From contig NZ_JASD01000008.1 in assembly GCF_000622385.1 (NCBI RefSeq), positions 1,178,001 to 1,242,000 of the forward strand: a stretch of DNA of 64,000 nt, written 5' to 3'. The position numbers and the translations under genes are program-made. The DNA comes from Sulfitobacter noctilucicola. GTDB taxonomy: Bacteria; Pseudomonadota; Alphaproteobacteria; Rhodobacterales; Rhodobacteraceae. Below, piece after piece: positions 18,802 to 26,237 of this stretch. Positions within the stretch are counted from its first letter, which is position 1. Each line of letters opens with the position of its first letter. The notes beneath the pieces are model-generated. The model saw nothing but the letters and a program-made list of their open reading frames with translations, ran no database searches and had not been told where the DNA came from.

Positions 18802-19085
18802 AGACTGTAATCTGTGTGATGGCCGCGGCCGCGATGCTGGCTGGATGTGGTGCGCCGATGGCGCAAAAGTCATCCAGCACCCGCGCGACTGCCTCCGGCC
18901 CGGATACCTGCAATGCGACAGCTTACCAGAACCTGATCGGACAGGATGCCGTGGTCGACCTGTCCTTGCCAGAGCCAAAGCGCACCTACCGTCTGGATCA
19001 GCCTGTGACGACAGATTTTAATCCTGCGCGCCTGAACATCAAGCTGGATGAGACGGATACGATTATCGCTATCGACTGCGGCTGA
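18798..19085 (+). CDS. I78 family peptidase inhibitor lipoprotein
   Basis: The 95-residue product starts with a lipoprotein signal (lipobox MLAGC, Cys17). The mature part carries the potato-inhibitor-like I78 pattern: CNATAYQNLIGQ, then a VTTDFNPARLNIKLDE core and a terminal CG. I78 members such as Aspergillus AFLEI inhibit serine proteases, so this may guard the envelope against exogenous proteases. It is translationally coupled to the upstream TetR gene (four-base overlap). Family assignment is from motif memory. Confidence 0.82.
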   Translation: MKTVICVMAAAAMLAGCGAPMAQKSSSTRATASGPDTCNATAYQNLIGQDAVVDLSLPEPKRTYRLDQPVTTDFNPARLNIKLDETDTIIAIDCG

Positions 19086-19087
19086 TC

Positions 19088-20398
19088 CTACTCCTTGGGC
19101 CGGTTGTCCACGATCCTCACGGCTTTGCCCTCGGATCGTGGCACGCCGCCTACATCCGCCACTTCGATCGCAACACTGATGCCCACGGTCTGTTTGATCT
19201 GCGCGGCCATTGCGCGGGCTGCGATCTGCCGTGCTTCGGCATTAACGCTCATGTCAGCGCATTCACATAGTACGCGCATCTGGTCCATCCGGTCAGGGCG
19301 GCTCAGCTCGATCTGGAAATGCGGAGCCAGACCTGTTGTGGCCATCAGCGCCTCTTCGATCTGGGTGGGAAAGACGTTCACGCCCCGCAAGATAATCATG
19401 TCGTCACTGCGTCCAGTGACCTTTTCCATCCGTCGCATGCTACGTGCCGTGCCGGGCAAGAGCCGCGTCAGATCGCGGGTGCGGTAGCGAATGATCGGAA
19501 AGGCTTCTTTCGTGAGCGAGGTAAACACCAGCTCTCCCTGTTCGCCTTCTGCCACCGGCTCACCGGTTTCGGGATTAATGATCTCGGGATAGAAGTGGTC
19601 TTCCCAAATGTGCAGCCCGTCTTTGGTCTCCACACACTCCATGGAAACACCGGGCCCCATCACCTCCGATAGTCCGTAGATATCAACCGCATGCATATCA
19701 AAGGCTTGTTCGATCTCCTGACGCATGGCGTTTGTCCACGGCTCCGCGCCAAAAATCCCGACTTCCAGCGAGCTTTCCCGCGGATCGAGCCCCTGTGCGG
19801 CGAATTCATCAAGGATGGAAAGCGCATAGGATGGTGTGACAGTGATACCTTTAGGTTTGAAATCGTCGATGAGGCGCACCTGGCGCGGTGTCATGCCCCC
19901 CGACACGGGATAGGTCGAAAGCCCCAGCGCATCAGCCCCCAGATGGATGCCAAGTCCGCCGGTAAAAAGACCGTAGCCATAGGCATTGTGCAGCATATCG
20001 CCAGGCCGCATCCCTGCCGCCCGCAACGATCGCGCCACAACGCTGGCCCAGTTGTCCAGATCGGTCTGGGTATAGCCGACGACGGTTGGCTGGCCCGTGG
20101 TCCCTGATGACGCATGGATGCGGGCAACCTTTTCGCGTGGAACAGCAAACATTTTGAAGGGATAATTGTCGCGCAGGTCAGTCTTTACCGTGAAGGGGAA
20201 TTTGGCCAGATCGGACAGGTCTTTCAGGTCATCCGGATGAACGCCCGCCGCGTCAAAGCTCTTTTTATAGAACGGGACGTTGTCATAGGCATGTCTCAGC
20301 GACCACTGCATCCGCTCAAGTTGTAGCGCTGAAATCTCGTCGCGGCTTGCGATTTCTATCGGGTCCAGCGTCCCTTTTTCCGGCGTGAGGTCTTTCAT
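19088..20398 (-). CDS. paaK: Phenylacetate--CoA ligase
   Basis: PaaK activates phenylacetate with ATP and CoA, the entry step of aerobic phenylacetyl-CoA catabolism. The 436-residue product has the adenylation P-loop-like motif SSGTTGQP (97-104), the family motif YGLSEVMGPG and the C-terminal GRSDDMIILRGVNVFPTQIE. Length is normal. Its start overlaps the paaI stop by four bases. The ring epoxidase and later paa genes are not in this window, so the rest of the pathway lies elsewhere or is absent. Confidence 0.96.
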   Translation of the reverse strand: MKDLTPEKGTLDPIEIASRDEISALQLERMQWSLRHAYDNVPFYKKSFDAAGVHPDDLKDLSDLAKFPFTVKTDLRDNYPFKMFAVPREKVARIHASSGTTGQPTVVGYTQTDLDNWASVVARSLRAAGMRPGDMLHNAYGYGLFTGGLGIHLGADALGLSTYPVSGGMTPRQVRLIDDFKPKGITVTPSYALSILDEFAAQGLDPRESSLEVGIFGAEPWTNAMRQEIEQAFDMHAVDIYGLSEVMGPGVSMECVETKDGLHIWEDHFYPEIINPETGEPVAEGEQGELVFTSLTKEAFPIIRYRTRDLTRLLPGTARSMRRMEKVTGRSDDMIILRGVNVFPTQIEEALMATTGLAPHFQIELSRPDRMDQMRVLCECADMSVNAEARQIAARAMAAQIKQTVGISVAIEVADVGGVPRSEGKAVRIVDNRPKE

Positions 20399-20880
20399 TC
20401 CGTGGTCTCCTCCTCGGGGAAATGCTGCCCTTTGACGCTGCGCGAAAGACCGCGAAACAAGGCAACTGCGCGGCCGTCCTCTCCGGTGACGCGCACATCA
20501 TAAACACCAGAGCGGCCGCTGCGGGACGCTTCTGTTGCGGTCGCTGTCAGAACCTCGCCCTCTTTTCCCGGCGACAGATACGTAATCTGGTTCTGTTGAG
20601 CGACGACCAGCTGGTTGTAGCTGTTGCAGGCAAAGGCAAAGGCGCTGTCAGCCAGCGTAAAGATGAAACCACCGTGACAAATGCGGTGTCCGTTCAGCAT
20701 GTCCTGCCGCACGGTCATTGTCATCGTTGCATGGCCCGGCCCGATATCTGTAATCGCCATGCCCAATCCGGGCGAGGCGCTGTCGGATGCGAACATCAGA
20801 TCCGCACATTTTCGGGCACGCATCTGCGGGGTCATTTCAGAAGGAGCATCATGTTTCATAATTTCGAACATTGACACCAT
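20395..20880 (-). CDS. paaI: Hydroxyphenylacetyl-CoA thioesterase PaaI
   Basis: PaaI is a hotdog-fold thioesterase that hydrolyses ring-modified phenylacetyl-CoA intermediates and so prevents CoA trapping during phenylacetate breakdown. The product (161 aa) has the catalytic region CHGGFIFTLADSAFAFACN, with the Asp typical of this group. Three in-frame ATGs (20880, 20871, 20859) could start it; the first has a GAAAG site upstream. It overlaps paaK by four bases, forming a paaI-paaK operon, and is divergent from the DUF2794 gene. Confidence 0.93.
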   Translation of the reverse strand: MVSMFEIMKHDAPSEMTPQMRARKCADLMFASDSASPGLGMAITDIGPGHATMTMTVRQDMLNGHRICHGGFIFTLADSAFAFACNSYNQLVVAQQNQITYLSPGKEGEVLTATATEASRSGRSGVYDVRVTGEDGRAVALFRGLSRSVKGQHFPEEETTE

Positions 20881-20885
20881 TTTGT

Positions 20886-20918
20886 AACGCTTTCAACATT
20901 TAAGATATGCGAAGCGTT
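20886..20918. promoter_or_regulatory. Inverted repeat in the paaI / DUF2794 divergent promoter region
   Basis: Seven-base arms AACGCTT (20886-20892) and AAGCGTT (20912-20918) face each other across 19 bases in the 85-base gap between divergent starts. Their spacing, about two helical turns and more, would suit a dimeric regulator of the paa genes. No regulator gene is adjacent, and chance occurrence is possible. Confidence 0.3.
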
Positions 20919-20965
20919 TGATTTGCGCCCTTGATTTGAGGGTCGAAGAACGCAACTATATTTAT

Positions 20966-21313
20966 ATGACAGTCCATATCCCTCCCCAGACAACTCCATT
21001 TGAACGCCCTCCCGAACAGGTTGCCTTCCACCGGACCGAATTGTCGGTGATCCTGTCTTTATACGGGCGCATGGTGGCCGCGGGCGAATGGCGTGATTAC
21101 GGTATCTCATGCCTGAAAGAGATGGCCGTGTTTTCGGTCTTCCGGCGCACTGCCGAAATTCCGCTATACCGCATCGAAAAACGCCCGAAATTGCGCAATC
21201 GTCAAGGTATGTATGCCGTGGTCGGGCCGGGCGGCCAAATCCTGCGACGGGGACACGATCTTAAATCAGTACTGCGTGTTCTAGAGCGCAAGCTCATCCG
21301 CGCTGTGGAGTGA
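20966..21313 (+). CDS. DUF2794 domain-containing protein
   Basis: The 115-residue product matches DUF2794, a small alphaproteobacterial family of unknown function, by its FHRTELSVILSLYGRMVAAGEWRDYGI-type N-terminal block (quoted in part: LYGRMVAAGEWRDY) and the tail GQILRRGHDLKSVLRVLERK. It is predicted soluble and basic. The ATG at 20966 is chosen over an upstream TTG because it precedes the conserved block directly. Its last 33 bases overlap the 3' end of the convergent C40 peptidase gene. Confidence 0.9.
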   Translation: MTVHIPPQTTPFERPPEQVAFHRTELSVILSLYGRMVAAGEWRDYGISCLKEMAVFSVFRRTAEIPLYRIEKRPKLRNRQGMYAVVGPGGQILRRGHDLKSVLRVLERKLIRAVE

Positions 21314-22087
21314 TGGCAGACGCCGGTGGGCTGTCACCGGCCCGTCGCCTTGCGTTTCAATACGATGGATCGTTTCTTCGATGCCTTCATAGACGCAGGC
21401 CATGGCACCGGCATTCGCATGGATCAGCTGGTCCGCACTCGTGACCAGTGCCACGTGGCCTTTCCAGAATAACAGATCGTTGCGCCTGTATCCGCCATCG
21501 GCAGCTACGCCGAGGCTTTGCTGCATGTCACTGTCGCCAGGGCAGGGCAGGCCGCATGCCAATAGTGCTGCTTGCACTACGCCGGAACAGTCGATCCCGA
21601 ACCGGCTGTTGCCGCCCCAAAGATAAGGCGTCCCGAGAAAAAGCGCCGCAATGTCAGCGGGGTCGGTGCCTCTGGTGGTGATTTCCGTCAGATGTACAAG
21701 TGGCACGTACCCGATAGAGGTGCAGGCAAATCTGCCGTCCGTATCTGTCACACGAAGGCGGCTGGCGTGGCTAAGGCTCATCCGGTCCGCTGATTTGAAA
21801 TCTGCGCGCGCGTATACATGGGTGGCTGGCGCGCTGACGATATGCGTCGCGGTTTGATCCGGCCCAAGACAAGCCGATCGCAGGTGGCCGCAATAGCCGT
21901 CCTTCACCGATTGCACGTAGGACCATCCGTCCACGTCACCCAGAACCGTAACCGTTTCCCCGAACAGCAACTGACGATCGCGTGGGCCTTCGGGACTGCG
22001 GCACAGGTCGACAACAGGTCTGATGATCCGCGCGCTGGTACTGCCTGTCACAAGCGCAGGATCAGGGGTCAGACGCGGATCGCTCAT
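21281..22087 (-). CDS. C40 (NlpC/P60) family cysteine peptidase with SH3-type domains
   Basis: The 268-residue product has an N-terminal half resembling bacterial SH3 domains (LLFGETVTVLGDVDGWSYV) and a C-terminal NlpC/P60 domain with the catalytic set Cys167 (IDCSGVV), His211 (KGHVALV) and His223 (LIHA). NlpC/P60 enzymes cut gamma-D-Glu-diaminopimelate or related bonds in cell-wall peptides. No signal peptide is seen, which suggests a cytoplasmic murein-peptide recycling role. The start overlaps the M17 aminopeptidase stop by four bases. That pairing is recurrent in this order as I recall, and it supports joint peptide processing. Confidence 0.92.
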   Translation of the reverse strand: MSDPRLTPDPALVTGSTSARIIRPVVDLCRSPEGPRDRQLLFGETVTVLGDVDGWSYVQSVKDGYCGHLRSACLGPDQTATHIVSAPATHVYARADFKSADRMSLSHASRLRVTDTDGRFACTSIGYVPLVHLTEITTRGTDPADIAALFLGTPYLWGGNSRFGIDCSGVVQAALLACGLPCPGDSDMQQSLGVAADGGYRRNDLLFWKGHVALVTSADQLIHANAGAMACVYEGIEETIHRIETQGDGPVTAHRRLPSLHSADELAL

Positions 22088-23466
22088 AGGTTCAGCAGCG
22101 GGGTCAGTGCCGCATGTAATGCACGCGTCGCCTGACCCACCCCACCTTTTTGGCGTGCAGGCGCATCGGCTGGCTGCCAGCCGTAAATGTCGAAATGTGC
22201 GTATGGGCTCTGTGTGACAAACCGGCGCAGGAAAAGTGCTGCTGTAATGCAACCCGCAAAACCGCCCTTGGGGGCGTTGTCCAGATCGGCAATGCCGGGT
22301 TCGATCATCGGCTCGTAAGGATCGTGAAACGGCAAGCGCCAAACCGGATCATCCTGTGCAACCGCCGCAGTCTCAAGCGCTGACACAAAGCCGGCATCAT
22401 CGCTGAAATAAGGGGCGAGGTCCGGTCCGACTGCCACCCGCGCGGCACCTGTAAGGGTCGCCATCGAAATGATCTGGTCGGGGCTTTCCTCATCTGCCAA
22501 GGCAAGGGCATCGGCAAGAACCAGACGCCCTTCGGCATCGGTGTTGTTGATCTCGACCGTCAGACCCTTGCGTGAAGTCAGAATGTCACCGGGCCTGAAT
22601 GCATTGCCTGAAACGGAATTCTCGACCGCTGGAATGAGAACCCGAAGCTGAACGCCTAGACCGGTTGCCATGATCATATGGGCCAGTCCCAAGACTGCCG
22701 CAGCACCGCCCATATCCTTTTTCATCAAACCCATCGACGCGCCGGGTTTTAGGTTTAGCCCGCCGGTATCAAAGCAGACACCCTTGCCGACCAGCGTCAG
22801 CTTTGGCCCATTGCTGCCCCACCGCATATCAATCAGACGCGGCGCACGGTCTGCCGCGCGGCCAACCGTATGGATCATCGGGAAGTTCTGGGTAAGCAGG
22901 TCCTCTCCGGTGGTCACGGTGATTCTTGCATTATGCTGTTTCGCGAGATCGCGAGCCGCCAGTTCCAGATCGGGCGGACCCATATCGCTGGCAGGCGTAT
23001 TGATAAGATCGCGCGTCAACGTCTCGCCAGCGGCACGGGCTTCGATCTTTTTGACATCTACGCTATCAGGCGCGACAAGCTCTGCCTGCAGGGGGGATTG
23101 TTTGCTATAGCGGTCAAACCGATAACCAGCGAGCAACCATCCAAGGCACTCGTTTTCGGCGACAGTTTGCTCCAGCCCGCTTGCGATCTTGTAGACACCT
23201 TCGGGAAGTTTCGGTGCGGCAGCGGCCAGATGGAAACGACCGCGTTTGCGTGCTTTTTCAGTCCCGAAACCGATGGCTGCCAGTGCTATGCCACCCTCAT
23301 CATCCGGCAGTGTAACTGCCTGACCCAAGGCACCGGTAAAGCCCTGCGCCTTCAACCAGGAACGGTTACGCTCTGGTTGTTCGGAAAGCCAGTTTTCCAG
23401 CTGTTCTTCACTGATAACATGAAGCGGGATGGACGCGGCGGCGGGATCGGCGAAAGTCTGTGGCAT
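22084..23466 (-). CDS. Leucyl aminopeptidase family protein (M17)
   Basis: The 460-residue product has the M17 catalytic domain in its C-terminal two thirds: the metal-binding GKGVCFDTGGLNLKPG, the MKKDMGGAA segment and the signature NTDAEGRLVLADAL, with the metal-binding Asp and Glu. The N-terminal about 130 residues are less conserved, as usual. It should remove N-terminal residues from peptides in the cytosol using two divalent metals. It is shorter than E. coli PepA (503 aa) and is the alphaproteobacterial second type, so I leave the symbol blank. It is coupled to the C40 peptidase gene. Confidence 0.92.
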   Translation of the reverse strand: MPQTFADPAAASIPLHVISEEQLENWLSEQPERNRSWLKAQGFTGALGQAVTLPDDEGGIALAAIGFGTEKARKRGRFHLAAAAPKLPEGVYKIASGLEQTVAENECLGWLLAGYRFDRYSKQSPLQAELVAPDSVDVKKIEARAAGETLTRDLINTPASDMGPPDLELAARDLAKQHNARITVTTGEDLLTQNFPMIHTVGRAADRAPRLIDMRWGSNGPKLTLVGKGVCFDTGGLNLKPGASMGLMKKDMGGAAAVLGLAHMIMATGLGVQLRVLIPAVENSVSGNAFRPGDILTSRKGLTVEINNTDAEGRLVLADALALADEESPDQIISMATLTGAARVAVGPDLAPYFSDDAGFVSALETAAVAQDDPVWRLPFHDPYEPMIEPGIADLDNAPKGGFAGCITAALFLRRFVTQSPYAHFDIYGWQPADAPARQKGGVGQATRALHAALTPLLNL

Positions 23467-23527
23467 AAGGATCCTAGAGAGTTGTGCTGCATCTCAGCCT
23501 AGCGTTTTCCACCGCCCCCGCAACCGC

Positions 23528-23905
23528 TCAGAGTGTAATGTCCTGAATGTCCCAGACGGCAGTCAACGACCGCTCGCCGATCCGTAGCAGGCGCGATAAA
23601 GTGGCCGCAACAGCGACAGTATCGGACCGGTCGATGCTATAGGTCACATCACCGGCAACATGGCTAAGCGCCTTCATCCCGATCTGCTCTGCGATAGCAA
23701 TCAAGGACCGCGTGTTCTTGCGCAACTCCGACCACGCGCTTTCCCGAAAAAGCGCTTCGCTATGCGACAAGCGCAATGATAATTCTTCCAACGCGCGGCA
23801 AACGACATCCTCTGCCCCCGCTTCTCCCAACTGGGAATAAAGCGCACCCAGACGATCCTGATCGACACTCACTTGTTCGACCGGATTAATTTGCAGAACC
23901 TGCAT
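23528..23905 (-). CDS. Conserved hypothetical protein, HPt-like helical architecture without phosphoryl His
   Basis: I do not recognise this 125-residue protein with certainty. It is predicted all-helical with no signal peptide. The segment SELRKNTRSLIAIAEQIGMKALSHVAGDV has the spacing of the central helices of histidine phosphotransfer domains, but the phospho-His position carries Thr or Leu. A GGGGTGA site lies before the ATG. It stands alone between the M17 gene and the divergent carbonic anhydrase operon. A small adaptor or four-helix protein is the most that can be inferred. Confidence 0.7.
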   Translation of the reverse strand: MQVLQINPVEQVSVDQDRLGALYSQLGEAGAEDVVCRALEELSLRLSHSEALFRESAWSELRKNTRSLIAIAEQIGMKALSHVAGDVTYSIDRSDTVAVAATLSRLLRIGERSLTAVWDIQDITL

Positions 23906-24057
23906 TTTGTATCACCCCACTATTCAGCCCCCACGGCTGATGCACACCGTGAGACAAAGAGGTGATGAAATGGTTGAGGCCAACCTCCCTTTTCTCTCGA
24001 AACCTTTGAAAATTTACTATATCCCTGCGCGACAATGACAAAGGACGAGGCCTCATT

Positions 24058-24708
24058 ATGCATAGGGTACGGCCCCTGCCAAACTATCTGGTACAACGAT
24101 ATCACGGTTGGAAAGCAACCGGGTATGCGGACAACAAAGCATGGTATCGCAGGCTCGCGTCTGACGGCCAGCATCCCCGTGCGATGGTCATTGCCTGCTG
24201 TGACAGTCGGGTGAATGTGATATCCATCTTCGGTGCGGATCAGGGTGAGTTCTTTATCCACCGAAATATCGCCAATCTGGTGCCCCCCTTCCAGCCGGAC
24301 GGTGATCACCACGGGACTTCGGCTGCTGTTGAGTATGCGGTGCAGGTGTTGAAGGTCAGTAATCTGATGGTGCTTGGCCATTCTGGTTGCGGCGGCATTC
24401 AGGGCTGTATCGACATGTGCAAGGGCCACGCGCCCGAGCTTGAGGACAAAGGCAGTTTTGTAGGTCGCTGGATGGATATCCTTCGCCCGCGTTTCGAAAG
24501 CGTGCGCGATATTGCCGACGACAAAGAGCAGGCACGCGAGATGGAAAAGCAGGCGGTCGTAACATCGTTGCAGAACCTGATGACCTTTCCCTGGATCGAG
24601 GAAAAGGTGAATGCCGGAGAGTTGACCCTTCACGGGTTGTGGAACGACATCGGAGAAGGGTCGTTGGAAAACTACAGCCCCGAAAGCGGCGCATTCCACC
24701 CAGTTTAG
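24058..24708 (+). CDS. Beta-class carbonic anhydrase
   Basis: The enzyme interconverts CO2 and bicarbonate in the cytosol. The 216-residue product has the complete beta-class zinc site: Cys47, Asp49 and Arg51 (CCDSR), His108 and Cys111 (HSGCGG). No signal peptide is present. It is followed after 11 bases by an SbtA-type sodium/bicarbonate carrier and then an SbtB-like PII protein, so it very probably equilibrates imported bicarbonate with CO2 for carboxylases. A low-GC stretch and an inverted repeat lie upstream, where the promoter should be. Confidence 0.95.
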   Translation: MHRVRPLPNYLVQRYHGWKATGYADNKAWYRRLASDGQHPRAMVIACCDSRVNVISIFGADQGEFFIHRNIANLVPPFQPDGDHHGTSAAVEYAVQVLKVSNLMVLGHSGCGGIQGCIDMCKGHAPELEDKGSFVGRWMDILRPRFESVRDIADDKEQAREMEKQAVVTSLQNLMTFPWIEEKVNAGELTLHGLWNDIGEGSLENYSPESGAFHPV

Positions 24709-24719
24709 GACCATAGCAT

Positions 24720-25703
24720 ATGGAACAGCTATTCTCATTGGCAGCGGACAATCTGATCTCGCCGATTATTCTGTCGTTTGTTCTGGGTGTGGCCGCATCG
24801 CTGGCGCGCTCTGATTTGAGCATTCCCGAAGCGGTGGCCAAAGGGCTGTCTATCTATCTGCTCTTTGCTATCGGTTTCAAAGGCGGCGTCAGCGTTGCGG
24901 CACATGGCATTGACGTCAAACTGGGGATGGCCTTGTTGGTCGGCGTTGTCCTTTCAGCTGCGCTGCCTTTAATTGCCTTTGGCCTGCTGCAGGTGATGAC
25001 GCAGATGAATCGCCTCGATGCTGCGGCGGTTGCGGCGCACTACGGCTCGATCTCGATCGTTACCTTTGTTGCTGCGTCTTCCATCCTTGAAAGCCGTGGA
25101 ATCGGCTTTGAGGGGTATATGGTCGCCGTCGCTGCGGCGATGGAAGCGCCCGCGATCCTCTCGGCGCTGTGGCTTGTGGCGCGCGGTGCCGGTGGGCAGT
25201 CCAAGGGTATGGACGGTGCGTTGATGCGGGAAATTATGCTCAACGGGTCGATCGTCCTGCTGGTCGGCGCGTTCTTCATCGGATGGGCCACAGGCGAAGA
25301 AGGTCTGGCAGAGATCTCCAGCTTTATCGTGTCTCCTTTCAAGGGTGTTTTGTGCCTCTTCCTGTTGGATATGGGGCTGGTCGCTGGCCGTGGCTTGCGT
25401 GAAGGCGGGGGTATTTTACGGCCCGGCGTGTTGACGTTTGGCATTGTCATGCCTTTGGTCGCTGCGGCCATCGGCCTTGGCGCGGGCCTTTTGCTTGGTC
25501 TTTCCACCGGTGGTGTAACACTGATTATGGTGCTGTCGGCTTCGGCGTCTTACATCGCGGTCCCGGCGGCGATGCGTGTAGCCTTGCCCGAAGCCAATCC
25601 CTCGCTGTATCTGACGCTCTCTTTGGGTGTCACTTTCCCGTTTAACCTGACGCTTGGTATTCCGCTTTATGTGGCAATAGCCCAGGCGGTGACAGGAGGC
25701 TGA
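24720..25703 (+). CDS. sbtA: Sodium-dependent bicarbonate transport family permease (SbtA-like)
   Basis: The 327-residue integral membrane protein has about ten helices in two inverted halves and matches the SbtA family. Telling segments are the start ADNLISPIILSFVLGVAASL, LLFAIGFKGG and the second-half VLSASASYIAVPAAMR. In cyanobacteria SbtA imports bicarbonate with sodium. The neighbouring carbonic anhydrase and SbtB-like gene strongly support the same role here. It sits 11 bases after the anhydrase gene and four before the SbtB gene, so one operon is likely. Confidence 0.92.
   Translation: MEQLFSLAADNLISPIILSFVLGVAASLARSDLSIPEAVAKGLSIYLLFAIGFKGGVSVAAHGIDVKLGMALLVGVVLSAALPLIAFGLLQVMTQMNRLDAAAVAAHYGSISIVTFVAASSILESRGIGFEGYMVAVAAAMEAPAILSALWLVARGAGGQSKGMDGALMREIMLNGSIVLLVGAFFIGWATGEEGLAEISSFIVSPFKGVLCLFLLDMGLVAGRGLREGGGILRPGVLTFGIVMPLVAAAIGLGAGLLLGLSTGGVTLIMVLSASASYIAVPAAMRVALPEANPSLYLTLSLGVTFPFNLTLGIPLYVAIAQAVTGG
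25694..25699 (+). promoter_or_regulatory. Ribosome binding site that decides the TTG start of the SbtB-like gene
   Basis: AGGAGG lies eight bases before a TTG at 25708. The next ATG (codon 17) would remove the first beta strand of the PII fold, so the TTG is the better start. Confidence 0.7.
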
Positions 25704-25707
25704 GCCA

Positions 25708-26019
25708 TTGCAAACCCATCGCGCAAAACGTGTCGAAATCACCATTGAGGCAGTCATGCAGTCGCGTCTGACGGATGCACTGAACAAGGCGGGTGTTACC
25801 GGATATACGGTACTGCCTGTGTTGGGAGGATCGGGGCGGTCAGGCGCATGGAACCGGTCGGGACAGATCAGCCGCGCGGCGGGTATGGTGCAGGTGGTCT
25901 GCATCATTAAGCCAGAGCGGCTGGACGATCTGCTGGATGGTGCGTTTTCTGTTGTGGAGCGGCATATCGGCATTGTGACCGTCACAGACTGCGATGTCCT
26001 GCGGGCCGAGCGTTTCTAA
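25708..26019 (+). CDS. sbtB: PII-like signalling protein (SbtB type)
   Basis: The 103-residue product has the PII ferredoxin-like fold pattern: beta strand KRVEITIEA, helix, then the loop VLGGSGRSGAW in the T-loop region, and the second repeat MVQVVCIIKPERLDDLLDG. SbtB proteins bind adenyl nucleotides (including cAMP/AMP) and gate SbtA. The C-terminal cysteine pair (R-loop) of some cyanobacterial SbtB proteins is not seen. The TTG start is supported by a strong ribosome site. It is the last gene of the carbonic anhydrase-SbtA-SbtB operon. Confidence 0.88.
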   Translation: MQTHRAKRVEITIEAVMQSRLTDALNKAGVTGYTVLPVLGGSGRSGAWNRSGQISRAAGMVQVVCIIKPERLDDLLDGAFSVVERHIGIVTVTDCDVLRAERF

Positions 26020-26237
26020 CGCAGCATAGACCGATTCGCTTTCAGTTTTCCGGTATGGAGACTGTGACGTTGAAACTACCGCAGGATTTACTTCGGGGAT
26101 GCTACGTCCGCCGGCTTCATGCGCCTAAGCTCGGCAGTAATTGTGGCGGGGCATGAATGACACGAAAGAAAGGCGGCACCGAACAGCTTGAACTGATCGA
26201 TGCCGCTGCAAATCTTTTTGTCATTGAAAAAGAGTGA

